A stretch of 64,000 nucleotides of DNA from Primulina eburnea (lineage: Eukaryota > Streptophyta > Magnoliopsida > Lamiales > Gesneriaceae), in assembly GCF_022965805.1 (NCBI RefSeq), contig NC_133103.1:32427635-32491634 (forward strand), in the 5' to 3' direction. The first letter of the stretch is position 1. Every line of letters starts with the position of its first letter. The position numbers were made by a program, and so were the translations under genes. Positions 35,101 through 47,584 of the stretch are shown one piece after another. The notes beneath the pieces were generated by a model that was not told the DNA's origin, did no database searches, and was given only the letters and a program-made list of their open reading frames with translations.

Positions 35101-36590
35101 TTTCTTTGGTAGTTCCGGGAACCATTGCTTGCCTTTCAGCGTTGGTCATTCGGACTACTTTGACGGACAGGATCCGTAGAGAGCAGGCGACTGATTTGCA
35201 GTTGTCAGAGTTGAGAGCTAGAGCTGAGGAGAGAGGTAACTCAGAGTTTGGTTCGAATGGTGATGGTTTGGTGACCTTCAGAGGTCGTATTTGTGTTCCT
35301 ATTGGCGATGATATTCAACGAGACATTCTGACAGAGGCTCATACCGCGCCATATTCTATTCATCCAGGCAGTACGAAGATGTATCAGGATCTTCGTCGAC
35401 TCTACTGGTGGCCAGGTATGAAGAAAGATATTGCTTTGTTTATTTCTCAGTGCCTTACTTGTCAGCAGGTGAAGATTGAGCATCAGAGACCTGCTGGGAC
35501 ATTGTTGTCATTGCCGATTCCTCAGTGGAAGTGGGAGCACATTACGATGGATTTCGTGAATGGCCTTCCCAGAGTGCAGAAAGGTTATAATTCCATTTGG
35601 GTCATTGTTGATAGGTTGACCAAGTCAGCGCACTTTCTCCCAATCAAGATGACGTACTCCATGAATCAGTATGCCGAGGATTATATTGCAGAGATTGTTA
35701 GACTTCATGGTGTGCCTGTGTCGATTGTGTCTGATCGTGATCCTAGATTTACCTCCGAGTTTTGGAAGAGTCTGCACAGAGCTATGGGTTCACGGTTAGC
35801 GTTCAGTACAGCTTATCACCCTCAGAGCGACGGTCAGTCAGAGAGAGTCATTCAGATTCTTGAATATATGCTCAGAGCTTGTACTATTGATTATCCAGGT
35901 AGCTGGGATTCTAAGTTGCCTTTGGTCGAGTTCACGTACAACAATAGCTACCAGGCGTCGATTGGGATGGCACCGTATGAGGCACTTTATGGCAGGAAGT
36001 GCAGATCGCCTTTATTTTGGGATGAGGTTGGCAAGAGGAAGATGTTGGGACCAGAGTTGGTCCAGCAGACTGTCGATGTTGTTGCTGTGATCCGAGAGAG
36101 GATGAAGACTGCGCAGTCGAGACAGAAGAGCTATGCAGATGTTCGTCGTAGACCTTTGCAGTTCGAGGTTGGCGACCATGTGTTCCTTAAGATTGCATCT
36201 CTCAAGGGTGTGATGAGGTTTGGCAAGAAGGGTAAGTTGAGTCCGAGGTTTATTGGTCCATTCGTGATCTTGGACAGAGTTGGTGACAGAGCTTATAGAT
36301 TAGCCCTACCGCCCGATCTTGACAGAGTCCATAATGTGTTTCACGTATCGATGCTCAGGAAGTATATTGCAGATCCTTCCCATGTCCTTCACCACGAGCC
36401 ATTGGACTTGACGCCGAATTTGACGTACCAAGAGATTCCGATCCAGATTTTGGATCGCACAATTAGAGTATTGAGGAACAAAGAGATCGGCATTGTTAAA
36501 GTCCTTTGGATGAACCATTTGATCGAGGAGGCTACGTGGGAACCAGAGGATGAGATGAGAGAGAAGTATCCTGAGTTGTTCGTGCAGTGA
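32172..36590 (+). CDS. T1 Gag-Pol polyprotein, intact (Ty3/gypsy, Tekay-like)
   Basis: A single 1472-codon frame encoding everything needed for retrotransposition. Start ATG 32172 ([10 protein letters not shown]) is the first in the frame, 120 nt after the primer site. Domains: gag (about residues 60-230), basic linker, zinc knuckle [14 protein letters not shown] (about 305-318), protease [14 protein letters not shown] (Asp 362), RT with the catalytic FIDD (Asp 698-699), RNase H (Asp 845 in [39 protein letters not shown]), integrase zinc domain (from His 1064; CLTCQQVK), core D1127, D1188 and E1224 (D-35-E), and a chromodomain-like tail [20 protein letters not shown]. No stop or frameshift. 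Length and order fit an autonomous chromovirus. With near-identical LTRs and a perfect TSD it is a recent insertion and may be active. Confidence 0.96.
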   Translation: MPPKRKAVEGEDSSSSRVVDEFGKLLKEQAKVHSEQIQQLIRMQGTGQGRGQGRVPVAQVVGTDAVFSAFKRMDPPEFAGSTDPLVAVEWVKAIEAIFDHLQYEDKDRISCAVFMLVKAARIWWNATKVGVTVATLKWSEFTDLFYDKYFPDALRARKVTEFLELRQGSLDVGQYILKFEEGCLFAPYIASNDKDKGAHFIRGLRAEIRRDNNMSKAVTFKEIVSKALLAEQDEKDITRERQERHQAVTQRGQGSNQRGRDRFKGKGKMESSPRPRPVPVDPEKPLCPKCGKHHRGECRYGTHSCYRCGTAGHVAKDCPRGASQGKVQGRIFTMTKEGINHDSSLISSTILISGRVATTLIDTGATHSFMSELFFRSLGIVPSILPLQLSVVLPSGNVLCPTSIVLACPVRIVDREVFADLIVIPMVAFDVILGMDWLSTYRAVIDCVAKKVTFADDGQGGVLASTGTSLVLPFISCLEAEKLMCRGCDVFLASIVDVDRLVKLNLDDIDVVREFADVFEDDVPGLPPDRDVEFVIDLAPGTVPISKAPYRMAPTEMKELKAPLQDLVDKGFIRPSSSPWGAPVLFVKKKDGSLRLCIDYRELNKVTVKNKYPLPRIDDLFDQLHGATVFSKIDLRSGYYQLKVRESDIPKTAFRTRYGHYEFMVMSFGLTNAPSVFMDLMNRVFKPYLDSFVIVFIDDILIYSKTRELHAEHLRVVLQLLREKRLFSKLKKCEFWLDQISFLGHVVSMDGIAVDPLKIEAIQNWPIPTSVSEVRSFLGLAGYYRRFISDFSKIALPLSNLTRKTVKFEWSFDCQSAFQELKDRLTTAPVLSLPSGYEDFVVYTDASKRGLGAVLMQRGKVIAYASRQLKDYEKNYPTHDLELAAVVFALKIWRHYLYGEKCEIFTDHKSLKYMFSQKELNMRQRRWLELVKDYDVTISYHPGKANVVADALSRKSSASLSSLIQRPLLMDLQREDISLVVPGTIACLSALVIRTTLTDRIRREQATDLQLSELRARAEERGNSEFGSNGDGLVTFRGRICVPIGDDIQRDILTEAHTAPYSIHPGSTKMYQDLRRLYWWPGMKKDIALFISQCLTCQQVKIEHQRPAGTLLSLPIPQWKWEHITMDFVNGLPRVQKGYNSIWVIVDRLTKSAHFLPIKMTYSMNQYAEDYIAEIVRLHGVPVSIVSDRDPRFTSEFWKSLHRAMGSRLAFSTAYHPQSDGQSERVIQILEYMLRACTIDYPGSWDSKLPLVEFTYNNSYQASIGMAPYEALYGRKCRSPLFWDEVGKRKMLGPELVQQTVDVVAVIRERMKTAQSRQKSYADVRRRPLQFEVGDHVFLKIASLKGVMRFGKKGKLSPRFIGPFVILDRVGDRAYRLALPPDLDRVHNVFHVSMLRKYIADPSHVLHHEPLDLTPNLTYQEIPIQILDRTIRVLRNKEIGIVKVLWMNHLIEEATWEPEDEMREKYPELFVQ

Positions 36591-36617
36591 CGTCAATTTC
36601 ACGGACGAAATTCCTCT

Positions 36618-36630
36618 AAGGAGGGGAGAT
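36618..36630 (+). promoter_or_regulatory. Polypurine tract of T1
   Basis: AAGGAGGGGAGA followed by T, directly before the 3' LTR; preceded by the conserved GACGAAATTCCTC word. Confidence 0.88.
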
Positions 36631-38246
36631 TGTAATAGCCGAGCCCGGTGTACGGTACGATTTAAGTTTCGTTTGTTATTTAGGCTATGTGATTAGATGT
36701 TTAGAGTTGTGTTTTGGGCCATAGTATTATTAATTATTATTGTTCTTGAGGTGTTAGTTGTTGTTGGTTGTTCGTTTCAGAGTTTCGGATCGATTTTAGT
36801 TGCGTTGGTTTTGTTCATTGCCGTAGCAAGAGTGCACCCGCGCTCTTAGAGGAGTGCCCCCGCGATGTACTGTTCATGATTTTGGATTTGGGAGGCCGTA
36901 GCATCACCGCACCCGCGGTAGTGCAAGGACCGCACCCGCGGTGTGCACCGCACCCGCGTTGCTTGCAGCGCCGCTCCCGCGGTGTTAGTGGTTCAGGAAT
37001 TGTTTGGATTGCCGTGAGCTCAGCGCACCCGCGGCCCTTGTGTTGTCGCACCCGCGGTCAAGGTATGGGCGAAATTTTAAGTGACTTTTTGGGAGTTGTT
37101 GGCCATACCTTACCTTATCTTCTTCCTCCATTCTCGTTTTTCTCTCTTCTTCCAAGGGTTTTCTTCCATTTCAATTGCTTCCTACCTTTGATTCTTGGAT
37201 TTGTTTGGATTTCCGACTTGAGATCGAGGTTCTCCGTGGTATAAGGAAGCTTAGGTGAGTTTTTGGTTGAGTTCTATCATGGTTTTTGGTAATGAGATGC
37301 TATAGGTTGGTGTATTGGTTGGTTTAATGGATTATTTGACTTGTATTTTTGGATATAGAGTTGATGTTGGTGTTATTTATGGATTATTGTTGTAGGTGGT
37401 GAACCAAGAGCTTATTTGAGGTGTTCTATTGGGTTGTAAGTGGAATTTCATCCCTTTGCTCACATGATGTTATATGTATTGTGTTTTAAAGATTTTAAAG
37501 TGATATTCCCTTCAATTGATTCATTGTTATGTATTGATCCCATTGATTATCTATTGGAGGCATTGATGTCTCACTATTGTTAAAAGGGAATACAAGAGAA
37601 AATAAGAGATTGTGAAACGACGGCTTTAAATGCTATTCAGAGTTCAAATGTTTTATTGGATTGATTGAATCATAGTCAGAGCATTGCATGCAATTAGTTG
37701 ATCAACAACCATAGGCTTTTATCCCTCACAGTTATCGATTTATATCGATGGGATATTTGCAACCACAGTCAGAGATACTATTGATATCAATCCAACCAGA
37801 GAAAAGAGAAATACCATCGTATTGCTATCTATTGCTATTGCTATTGCTACAGTTATTGCTATATTATTCATGTTTCAGAGTTGATGGTATTTATGATTTC
37901 AAAGTCATGTTTTACAGAGTATATTGTATCATTGCTATGTTAGAGTTCCACTTGCTGAGATTTATTCTCATTTCAGTTATTTTCATGTGATGCAGATAAG
38001 AGTGACCGACCAGGACAGTGATCGTGGATGGGGGTCATATGCATACACCGTTGGAAGGAAGATTATTTTGTATCATTTTGGGACATGATCATAAGAATGA
38101 TTATTTTGTATTTTGCATATCATTTGAATGATCATGTATTTATTTTGTAAACATTTTTATGAAATGTATTTTGAAACTCCTTCCATATTTTAAAGAAAAT
38201 TTTATTTCCGCTGTGTATTTTTAATGTTATGGGTCAGGGTGTCACA
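36631..38246 (+). repeat. 3' LTR of T1
   Basis: 1616 bp from TGTAATAGCCGAGC to AGGGTGTCACA, colinear with 30426-32035. The motif cluster lies at 36834-37058. Confidence 0.93.
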
Positions 38247-38251
38247 AGTTC
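38247..38251. repeat. Target-site duplication, T1 (right)
   Basis: AGTTC, identical to 30421-30425. Confidence 0.92.
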
Positions 38252-39256
38252 GAAGTGAAAAATGAGAAAATGGTCAGATACTACCAAGCTACTAAAAAAG
38301 CTAAGGAGGAATTTTCAGAGTTGATCATGAAACAAATCTCTCGAACTGAGAAAGAGAAGGCGGATAGATTGGCCAATATGGCCAGTTCTCTTGCTCAGCT
38401 CACGGGACAAAAACTAGTCAGACAAGAGCTTTTCTCGTAAATTAATCATCTTCTAGCTAGGGAAGTAAAGATGTTGGAAGAGGATTGGAGGTATGAGATT
38501 CAGCAATACTTATGCCATGGGAAAGTCCCGGCTGAACCAAAAAAGGCTAGAAAAGTCAAGAGGAGAGCACTCCACTTCACGCTCTTAGATGGGATACTGT
38601 ATAGAGGTCTTTTTCTAGACCTCTCTTGAAATGCTTGGGTCCAGAAGAAGCTGATTATGTCCTTCGAGAAGTCCATGAAGGATGTTGTGGTAACCACCTA
38701 GCGAGTGTAGCTTTGGCTCGAAAGGCTTTGATGGCAGGCTTCTTCTGGCCAACCATGAAAAAAGATGCGCTAATGGTGGTGAGATCCTGTTATAATTGTC
38801 AAAAACATGCTAATTTACAATGGAAACCAGCCAAGCTTATGAGGTCAGTCGTTTCCGCTTGCCCTTTCGATCAATAGGGCATAGATATTGTGGGACCATT
38901 TTCCATGAGCACATGTCAAAGGAAATTCTTATTGGTAGCAGTCGACTATTTCTCTAAGTGGGCGGAAACTGAACCGTTGGCCGAAATCACCAAAGGAGAG
39001 GTCTTAAAATTTTTATGGAAGAACATAGTATGCCGGTTTGGGATACCAAGGAGACTTATATATGAAAATGGAAGACAATTTTGCGGCTCTAAAATTCGGG
39101 AATGGTGTAGAGAGATGAAGATAGAGCAGATATTCACGTCTGTGGCTTATCCCCAGAGCAATGGACAAGTCGAGGTCACTAATAGATCTATTGTGCACGC
39201 TCTTATATCACATCTGGACTCTGCTAGAGGGAAATGGGTTGATCAATTACCTAGTG
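38252..39256 (+). pseudogene. Tat-like aRH end and integrase, broken
   Basis: Continuation of the Tat polyprotein after T1: end of the second RNase H (KNEKMVRYYQATKKAKEEFS, KQISRTEKEKADRLANMAS), then integrase. The zinc-binding domain shows EVHEGCCGNHLA and SCYNCQKHAN. The core shows GIDIVGPF (first Asp present), then LIYENGRQF, where the family has SDNG, so the second catalytic Asp is Glu, and NGQVEVTNRSI with the Glu. Stops interrupt at 38438-38440, near 38628 and at 38875-38877. The text ends at WVDQLPSVLG, where element B inserts at 39257. The missing integrase middle is not found on the other side. Confidence 0.87.
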
Positions 39257-39814
39257 TGTTGGGACCCGGGTGCTAATCATCTTCTTAATCGTTCTTTGGG
39301 ACTAATTGGATCAATTATGTATGCTACTTTGATAAAAAAAAAAATTCTCATAATATCAAAGCATTACTAATTAAAATGTATAAAAGCAAACAATAAGTTA
39401 AGTTTCTTTATTACACACGATCAAATGTAAAGTCTACAATACTTGATCAACTTACATATTTATTTCTATTTACAAGTCACATAACTAGTGTTTGTTGTTC
39501 CTCACTACCAGTCTAGGAATAAACACCAGTTTCATATCTAAGCCCAGATCGCCACGCTAATCATCACTCGTTCAAGCTCTTCTCGTTACTGATCATGTGT
39601 CACCTGTTGCCATACACACATACAAACACGACAACAGCCGGAAAATCTGGTGAGAATCAATCCCAGTATAAAACATGTATACATGCAATGCAAAAATCAT
39701 ATACAAACGCATAAATCATATATCAAAGAACATGACTCATAATTTATGACACATTAGTGAATACAGATAAAACTCTTTAATACGACTCACATCTAAGTCT
39801 AGGGATCCCGATGT

Positions 39815-39931
39815 GAATAAGACGTAACAAATCTCCCACCTACTCTCCCAATTGGGGTGGCGGTACGTCTTATTCCTAGACTTCAGTCCTCTCTGTATCG
39901 AATATCTACAATAGGAGTCAATCTTCTCCTA
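39815..39931 (-). ncRNA. Conserved multi-hairpin domain in B2 LTR
   Basis: H1 GAATAAGACGT 39815-39825 with ACGTCTTATTC 39865-39875. H3 TAGGAG 39912-39917 with CTCCTA 39926-39931, a G-C to A-T exchange relative to TAGGGG/CCCCTA in family A. The distal arm of H2 is decayed here (after 39945) but intact in the partner LTR. Confidence 0.65.
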
Positions 39932-40765
39932 CGCACATCGATAACACCGAATATATATTAACTTGGCACCTCTACCAGTGACTCATCTATATCAAGTGCA
40001 TTTCTATAACTCAATAGACAAAGTACAACATATTAAAACATAAACAATCTAGTATGTGGTTTAGGGAAACTCCAGTCCAATCTGACTCGAGTCGTATCTC
40101 CCGTTTCAACATTGATTTATACCTTTATTTTCTCGGTGTTTGGTTGGATGAAATCAATCTCAATCTTTGAAATATTCAATACCTATCTGATATAACATAT
40201 TTGATACGCACCATGTCAACGTCAAACTCAACGTAAGAATAACAATATGCAATCTCGATACATTTCGATGGCATAACAGAAAAATCTTGATATACCGGCA
40301 ATACAAACATCGTAAGATCAATATCACAAATTCATGACAATAATCACATGCATATCATAACCCCAAAATTATGTGCAACTCATGCCATATAAGCTGGAAA
40401 TTGAGAACAATAACATACGGCATCTTTTCTTCAATCCGTTTCCGATTATATGTTTACTGTAAACTCAAGAACACATATTCTCAAGCATATTACAATTCCT
40501 CCAACATATAAAATCTGAATCATGTTGGAAATCAATAAAACTTACGTCCTTTCGTAGCCGATGACAAGAGGATCACCAATCTAAGCTCGGATCGATAACT
40601 GAACGGTCGGATCGTTCGTAAGCAAAAAATCAAGCTAAAATGAAACTTGAGGAGTTCTGAACTTTGCTCTCGGTTCTTGCTGCTGGAATGAAGGAATGAA
40701 GAGGCCGGTTTGTATATTAAATATGCATGTAAAAAACCAAGTGGCTTCATGTTTGAGCAGCACAT

Positions 40766-40990
40766 CTCGCGCATATGCGCGACCCTCCTCGGCGCATATG
40801 CGCGAGACACTATGTCTCGGCGCGTGTGGTCTCAGCAGCTCGCGCATATGAGCGCACTTCTTCCGCGCATATGCACGAGGCTCTCTGGACTTAACATTCT
40901 TCAATACCTATGCGTGAGGTCCTCTGTCTACCTCGTGCATATGCGCGCATCAGTGTCGCGCATATGCGCGTGGGGTACTGTCCTCGCACA
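40766..40990 (-). repeat. U3 cluster of TCGCGCATATGCGCGA palindromes (B2)
   Basis: About nine copies or variants (CTCGCGCATATGCGCGAC, CGGCGCATATGCGCGAGA and others), upstream of the putative TATA on the minus strand. Confidence 0.85.
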
Positions 40991-41099
40991 TATTCCATGT
41001 ATTTCCTCATCTATCCCGATCCGATCCTTTCCGTCCATAATTACAAGAAATTATAAATCAATAATCGCAAATTCACATATAGAAATCTCGGGCATTACA

Positions 41100-41115
41100 T
41101 TTCTTCCCCCCTAAG
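41100..41115 (-). promoter_or_regulatory. Polypurine tract of element B
   Basis: Minus strand CTTAGGGGGGAAGAAA immediately before the LTR start at 41099. Confidence 0.88.
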
Positions 41116-41198
41116 ATATTATTTCGTCCACGAAATCACAGTCAATTAAATCATATCAATAAGAAGGCATACAGAAAAAGCTATACAGAAGACTCACA

Positions 41199-42435
41199 TC
41201 AGTGAAATAACTCTGGGAATATCTGTCTCATATCAGACTCAGTATCCCAAGTAGCTTCTTCATTGCCATGACGACTCCATTGAATCTTTATAAATGGAAT
41301 CGTCTTCATTCTGAGCTGCTTTTCCTTCCGATCGAGAATCTGAATCGGTTTTTCAAAATAACTCAATCTTTCGTCAAGTTCGGTCTCGTCTGGCTGAATG
41401 ATGTGTTAAGCGTCTGGCATGTACTTTCGCAATAATGATACATGAAAGACATCATGTATCCCAGATAATGAAGGCTGTAGGGCGAGTCGATAGGCACGAT
41501 CTCCTATCTTCTCGAGAATCTCATACGGACCGTATAACGAGAAGATAACTTTCCTCGTTTGCCAAATCTTACAATGCCTCTAAATGGAGAAATCTTCAAG
41601 AATACTCTATCCCCCTGCTCAAACTCTAACGATCTACGTCGAATATTCGCATATTTGGCTTGTCGATCTTGAGCCGTCTTCATTCTTTGTTGAATCAGCT
41701 TTACTTTTTCTGTCATATCTCGAATCATATCAGGCCCAATATCAGGTACCTCGGAGATATCATCCCAATACAGATGAGATCTGCACTTCTTGTCGTACAA
41801 CCCTTCAAATGGTGCCATCTCTATGCTCTTCTGATAGATATTGTTGTACGAGAATTCACAAAGAGGTAATGAATCTTGCCAACTAGTGCCAAAATCTAGC
41901 ACTACAGCTCTAAGCATATCCTACAGTGTCTGGATAGTCCGCTCTGACTGTCCGTCGGTCTGTGAATGATATGCGGTACTCAGATGTAACTTCGTACTTA
42001 GAGCCTGCTGTAAACTCTACCAAAAGTTTGAAGTAAATCGTAGATCACGGTCTGATACGATAGACTTCGGCACACCATGCAATCGAAATACCTCTCGGAC
42101 ATAGATTTCTGCCATCTGGTCATATATGTACGTCATTCTGTATGGAATAAAGCATGCTGATTTGGTCAACCTCAAACATCTAGACACAAACTCTACAATG
42201 TCTGATTTCATCTGTTTCCACCAAAACTGTTTCTTCAGATCATTATACATCTTTCTGCCACCAGGATGAATACTAAACCGACTACAGTGTTCTTCTGTCA
42301 ATATTTGTCGTTTCAAATCTGAAACATCTGGCACCACGAGACGGTTATTCACATATAACACCAAATCACGAACCTGGTATTCAGATTGATGCCCTGATCT
42401 GACCATCTCAACCGACTTCTGAATATTCTGATCAT
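41199..42435 (-). pseudogene. Element B integrase and chromodomain-like tail, broken
   Basis: Minus-strand end of pol. From the right: the integrase zinc domain ([27 protein letters not shown]), then a direct join to [14 protein letters not shown] near 42166-42174. Relative to A1, about 60 residues are missing there, including the second knuckle Cys pair and the first catalytic Asp. IVSDRDLRFTS (second Asp) is present. In-frame stops follow near 42017 and 41925. The segment 41504-41917 reads [20 protein letters not shown] through [11 protein letters not shown], with a frameshift near 41540. The tail QILDRKEKQLRMK and IKIQWSRHGNEEATWDTESD, a chromodomain-like end, stops at 41199-41201. Inactive. 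Confidence 0.88.
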
Positions 42436-43102
42436 TTTTCTATGCTTCTTTAATTTTCAAAATTAACTCTGGTTCAACTTGAACAATATATAATCGCAAT
42501 GGTCTATGATCTGTCTCAAATACTAACCCAGACAAACAACAACTTTTTATCAAACTTGAAACGCCAATAGTCAATAAGGATAAGGAACATACCATACGAC
42601 TTAATGCATCAGCTGCGGCATTGGACTTTCCTGGATAGTATTTGATTTCACAATCAAAATCCTTCAATAAATCAAGACATCTTCGTTGTCTCATATTCAA
42701 CTCGGACTGTGAAAACAGATATTTCAGGCTTTTATTATCAGAATAAATCTCGAATTTCTCACCGTATAAATAATATCGCCATATCTTCAATGCAAAGACG
42801 ATGGCTGCCAATTCAAGATCATGAATTGGGTAGCGAGATTCATGTGGCTTCAGCTGTCTCGAAGCATAGGCAATGACATGGCCTCGCTGCATCAGTACAC
42901 AACCCAATCCTCTGTGAGAAGTATCACCATATACAACAAAATCACCAGTACCTGATGGGATAGTCAACACCGAAGCACTGGTTAACCTCTTCTTTAATTG
43001 AAGAAAATTGGACTCACATTCTTTGGACCAAATAAACGGAGCATTCTTCTGAGTCAGCTGTGTAATCGACTTTTCAATACTGGAGAAATCTTTAATAAAT
43101 CG
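42436..43102 (-). pseudogene. Element B RNase H and RT connection
   Basis: The minus-strand frame 42440-42970 begins at an internal Met and covers RNase [17 protein letters not shown] (family has Asp in CDASHRGLG), [31 protein letters not shown], and ADALSR with the final Asp. Upstream (42971-43102) is the RT-RNase H connection [19 protein letters not shown], with a TGA near 43083 where an Arg codon is expected. A stop (TAG, near 42430) separates it from integrase. Role: degradation of RNA in RNA-DNA hybrids during element replication, not functional here. Confidence 0.87.
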
Positions 43103-43654
43103 TCAATAGTACCCTTTCAAACCAATAAAACTGCGGATCTCTTTTACGGATGTCGGTCTCGGCCACGAAATCACAGCTTCAACCTTGCTGGGATCAACTG
43201 ATATACCATCCCCAGATATGATATGACCCAAAAATACAACATGTCTCAGCCAAAACTCAAATTTCGACAGTTTAGCATATAATTTCTCAGCTCTCAGAAT
43301 TCGCAACACAGTTCTCAAATAATCAGCATGCTCATTCATGTTTTTTGAATATATCAAAATATCATCAATAAAAATAATCACGAAATTATCTAGATACTTC
43401 TGAAAGACACGGTTCATCAGACCCATAAATACTGCCGGGACATTCGTCAAACCGAATGGCATGACAATAAACTCATAATGTCCATACCTGGTTTTGAACG
43501 CTGTCTTCGATATGTCAGAATATGTGACCCTCAATTGATGATATCCAGATCTCAAATCGATCTTGGAATAAACAGAAGAACTCATAACTGATCAAATAAA
43601 TCGTCTATAGGGGGAAGGGTATTTATTCTTTACCGTAGCCTTGTTCCGTTGCCG
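43103..43654 (-). pseudogene. Element B reverse transcriptase core
   Basis: RT palm and thumb: [39 protein letters not shown], catalytic [33 protein letters not shown], and [10 protein letters not shown]. Start and end are set by lesions: a short deletion near 43585 in the DLFDQLQG motif and a TAA near 43660 replacing Tyr in CIDYRQ. The catalytic Asp pair is intact. Confidence 0.87.
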
Positions 43655-44817
43655 TTAATCTATACAGAGTCTCATGGAACCGTATTTCTTTTTAACAAAC
43701 AGTACTGGAGCGCCCCAAGGAGAAACACTCAGTCTGATGTATCTCTTGGCCAAAAGATCTTCTAACTGAGTCTTTAATTCTTTAAGTTCATCTTGTGCCA
43801 TTCTGTACGGAGCTTTGGATATAGGAACAGTACTTGGTATGAGATCAATACTAAAATCTATCTCTCGAGCTGGAGGCAATCCCGGAATCTCATCGTGGAA
43901 AACGTCGGCAAACTCACACACCACTGGCAAATCTGCCAATGAAGGGCTCGTTTTCAGTACATCTACAGAATATACCAAGAATCTTTCTGCTCTTTTCTGT
44001 AATAATCGAGACATAGTTAACATCGATATCAAAGGAATCCAAGATCTGGAACCCTTTCCATAGAATTTCCACTCATCAGCTATCTCCGGTCTGAATCTGA
44101 CAATCTTGTGAGAACAGTCTATGGTAGCTATGTACTTGGTCAACATATCAATACCGATAATACAGTGAAAATCACACAATCCAAGTACGATACAATCTAA
44201 CTCAATTTCATTATCCTCGAATTGTAGCATACAATTTCTAATAGAAGTCACAGATATCAAACCACTCCCCAAAGGAGAAGAAACAGAAACTACAGTAGAT
44301 AATGACTCGACAGGCAATGCATGTATCAATGCAAATCTTTCAGCTATAAATGTATGGGATGCACTAGTATCTATCAATACATAAGCAGGGTAGCCACGGT
44401 GAAAACAGTTACCTGCAATAACATCATCAGGTGCATCCTGAGCCTGTTCTTCAGTCAATGCAAACACACGGGCCTGTTGTCTCGGAGGTTGGCTCACCGT
44501 CTGACTTCCTCCTGGCCTTGACTGGGACTGTGCATGTGCGGGCTGAAAAGAATGTACAGAAGATGCCTGTCTCTCTGCCTGAGCTACTGAACCAGATGAT
44601 CCCACACTCTGAGATCGTTGTGCACTTCTCTGTAGGCAGACTCTAGCGAAATGTCCCGGTTGTTTGCAGACGTTGCATATACCCGCCACTCCTTGGCACT
44701 GCTCTGTGGGATGCCTTCCACCGCAAGTAGTGCAATACACACCGGTGTAACTCTGGCTAGGACGACTCTGTCTTGAGCCACTGGAGCTGGACAAACTACT
44801 GCCAGATTTCTTGAACT
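43655..44817 (-). pseudogene. Element B gag knuckles, protease and RT N-terminus
   Basis: The minus-strand frame from about 44815 starts in the C-terminal part of gag (the N-terminal part is at 58790-59527, beyond the D insertion). It holds the knuckles CTTCGGRHPTEQC and CNVCKQPGHFARVC, a Gln/Ser-rich linker, and the protease VLIDTSASHTFIAE. The usual DTG is DTS here, so the active-site Gly is changed. The linker VVCEFADVFHDEIPGLPP and the first RT motifs ([39 protein letters not shown]) follow. It ends at a TAA near 43654. The upstream break at 44822 is the insertion site of solo LTR D. Confidence 0.88.
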
Positions 44818-44822
44818 GTTTA
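44818..44822. repeat. Target-site duplication, solo LTR D (left)
   Basis: GTTTA, against GTTTC at 58785-58789 (4 of 5). The B gag text joins across this point. Confidence 0.65.
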
Positions 44823-44963
44823 TGAAACGTCTGCCTTTCTTTTTATTGCTTTAAAAGTACTAGAAATATTTTTTTTTATATATATCGGCCAACTCAAATA
44901 ATCCATGAAAATATTTTTATAAAATATTTTGCACTTTTTAGAACAAACCTCAATCAACTAGTA

Positions 44964-45983
44964 TTTAAAAATTCGAGTGAAATTGTCGTAAAGTAAAATC
45001 GTCTACTGTTTTACTAAGCCTAAAAAACCAATAAGTTTGAAAAGTATAGCCCATACTAAACCTCTCAAAAATCTCTCAAAAGTATAAATAAATAAATCGT
45101 AAAAATCTTTAACTTAAATCATAAAGCATAATGCGGAAATGTAGCGCTGGTCCTCAGGTTGTGTACACCTTCAGTCCAGTAGTATCACCCATCAAGACCT
45201 CCCTCAATACCACCTGCATCCATCACACCTAGTGAGCCTAAAGACTCAACACACCAAATCTTTGTAACAAATAATATATAATAAAACCACATGCAACAGT
45301 AAAAATACTTTTACGAAAAATAACATTTTCTTGATATGCATAACATGAACTTCTCCTTTACCTTTTTCTCAATCATAACATGACATAATCTTTTTCATGA
45401 TCATAAACATTATCTTTTTCCTTTATTGAATCGGATCATTAATTGTTACTTTCCTCAATCCTCAAAAGTCGATGGTACCATCTACATGAAACCACAGTAC
45501 TGGGTGGCGGAGACATCAGCGACACAGGATCGTCAACTGAGCCTTGGCCTATCCTCAATCATAACCTCATATCCTCAAATCCTCATAGTCACAATTACTT
45601 CACTTTCATCAAGGTTTTCATCACTTTATAAAATCATGCATAAATATATTTTCTTTTGAAACCAAGCATGCACCATGTATTTTAAATGTCAACTTAAATC
45701 ATAAAATTTCATGGACATTTAAAATAAATCATAAATAAATCCTGAACATTTCATAAACATTAAAAATGATCATAATATCATAAAAACAGCATTTAGGGCA
45801 CTGCCATGACCTTTACTAAATTTAGGTGTAAAAAGACCGTTTTACCCCTAATCGTGACATTTTATGTTTCTGACTTTTTTTCTTGATTTATTGACTCTAA
45901 CATATCCCAAATAATTATTTAAGCTTACAGGAATTTTTTTCGTAATTTTATTTAGCTTAAATAATATACTTTTTCATTTATCT
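44964..45983 (-). repeat. Tandem duplication unit 1 in LTR D
   Basis: Begins TTTAAAAATTCG and ends ...TTTTTCATTTATC. Period is 1020 bp to the second copy. Differences from unit 2 are scattered substitutions and a few one-base indels. Confidence 0.85.
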
Positions 45984-47003
45984 TTTAAAAATTCGGGTGA
46001 AATTGTCGTAAAGTAAAATCGTCTACTGTTTTACCAAGCCTAAAAAAAACAATAAGTTTGAAAAGTATAGCCCATACTAAACCTCTCAAAAATCTCTCAA
46101 AAGTATAAATAAATAAATCGTAAAAATCTTTAACTTAAATCATAAAGCATAATCGGAAATGTAGCGCTGGTCCTCGGGTTGTGTACACCTTCAGTCCAGT
46201 AGTATCACCCATCAAGACCTCCCTCAAAACCACCTGCATCCATCACACCTAGTGAGTCTAAAGACTCAACACACAAAATCTTTGTAACTAATAATATATA
46301 ATAAAACCACATGCAACAGTGAAAATACTTTTACGAAAAATAACATTTTCGTGATATGCATAACATGAACCTCTCCTTTACCTTTTTCTTAATCATAACA
46401 TGACATAATCTTTTTCATGATCTTAAACATTATCTTTTTCCTTTATTGAATCGGATCATTAATTGTGACTTTCCTCAATCCTCAAAAGTCGATGGTACCA
46501 TCTACATGAAACCACAGTACTGGGCGGCGGGGACATCAGCGGCACAGGATCGTCAACTGAGCCTTGTCCTATCCTCAATCATAACCTCTTATCCTCAAAT
46601 CCTCATAGTCACAATTACTTCACTTTCATCAAGGTTTTCATCACTTTATAAAATCATGCATATATATATTTTCTTTTGAAACCAAGCATGCATCATGTAT
46701 TTTAAATGTCAACTTAAATCATAAAATTTCATGGACATTTAAAATAAATCATAAATAAATCCTGAACATTTCAAAAACATTAAAAATGATCATAATATCA
46801 TAAAAACAGCCTTTAGGGCACTGCCATGACCTTTACTAAATGTAGGTGTAAAAAGATCGTTTTACCTCTAATCGTGACATTTTACGTTTCTGACTTTTTT
46901 TCTTGATTTATTGACTCTAACATATCCCGAATAATTATTTAAGCTTACAGGAATTTTTTCGTAATTTTATTTAGCATAAATAATAGACTTTTTCATTTAT
47001 CTT
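45984..47003 (-). repeat. Tandem duplication unit 2 in LTR D
   Basis: Second direct copy, ending at about 47003 where the text diverges from unit 1 (AATTAACAG). The junction between the copies is seamless. Confidence 0.85.
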
Positions 47004-47538
47004 TAATTAACAGTTTTGACGGTGTTTTAATCCCGAAAAATCCCAAACTTTAATATAAAATTCCTAAATTCAAAATTTAGTCTCTTTATATTATTTTAGC
47101 TTTTATGAACCACGACTCGACCCCCGTGAACCATTTCCCAATTTTTTCTTTATTTAATACCCTCATTTGACACCTAAACTTCGACCCTGAGTCAACTTTT
47201 AATTTTATCGAGTTACCCTCGGACTGACTCAAGCCAAAACGTACCCAACATGATAGATTAGCCTACTGGGCTCTAAGTTTGCCAAAACGACACCGCAAAA
47301 CCCAAAACCGAAACCCTCCCTTGAGATACAAAAAGCTGGCCGAGAATCACACGTTGCATGGTCTCCATGTTTGTGAACGTGTGAGTTCAGCCGACGCTCT
47401 ACCATCCGAACCCAACCCATGAACGCTTACTTAGGACCCTAGTGAACCTTCCTAGCCCAGCCCGTGCCCCAATCATCGAGCCTCCATCGCCAGAAAGTGG
47501 CGCAACCCCTGCACAAATCTTTGCAGGGTTCTCGGGTG

Positions 47539-47561
47539 GAGTCCTAGCCGCGCTAGGACTC
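47539..47561. repeat. GAGTCCTAG / CTAGGACTC hairpin in LTR D
   Basis: A perfect 9-bp inverted repeat with a 5-nt loop. A second palindrome of the same type, GAGTCCTAGC with GCTAGGACTC around 3 nt, lies 20 bp away and is the site where element C inserted (47580-47589 and 57973-57985). Confidence 0.75.
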
Positions 47562-47584
47562 TTTACCGAGCCCTTGGTTCGAGT

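Larger units (their letters stand above)
39257..41099 (-). repeat. 3' LTR of element B (complete, B2)
   Basis: Plus-strand edges TGTTGGGACCCGGG and CTCGGGCATTACA, 1843 bp, minus orientation. It contains the multi-hairpin domain (39815-39931), a weak TATA (about 40706-40716) and the B-type palindromes (40766-40990). Its partner is the truncated LTR at 59843-61335. Confidence 0.9.
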
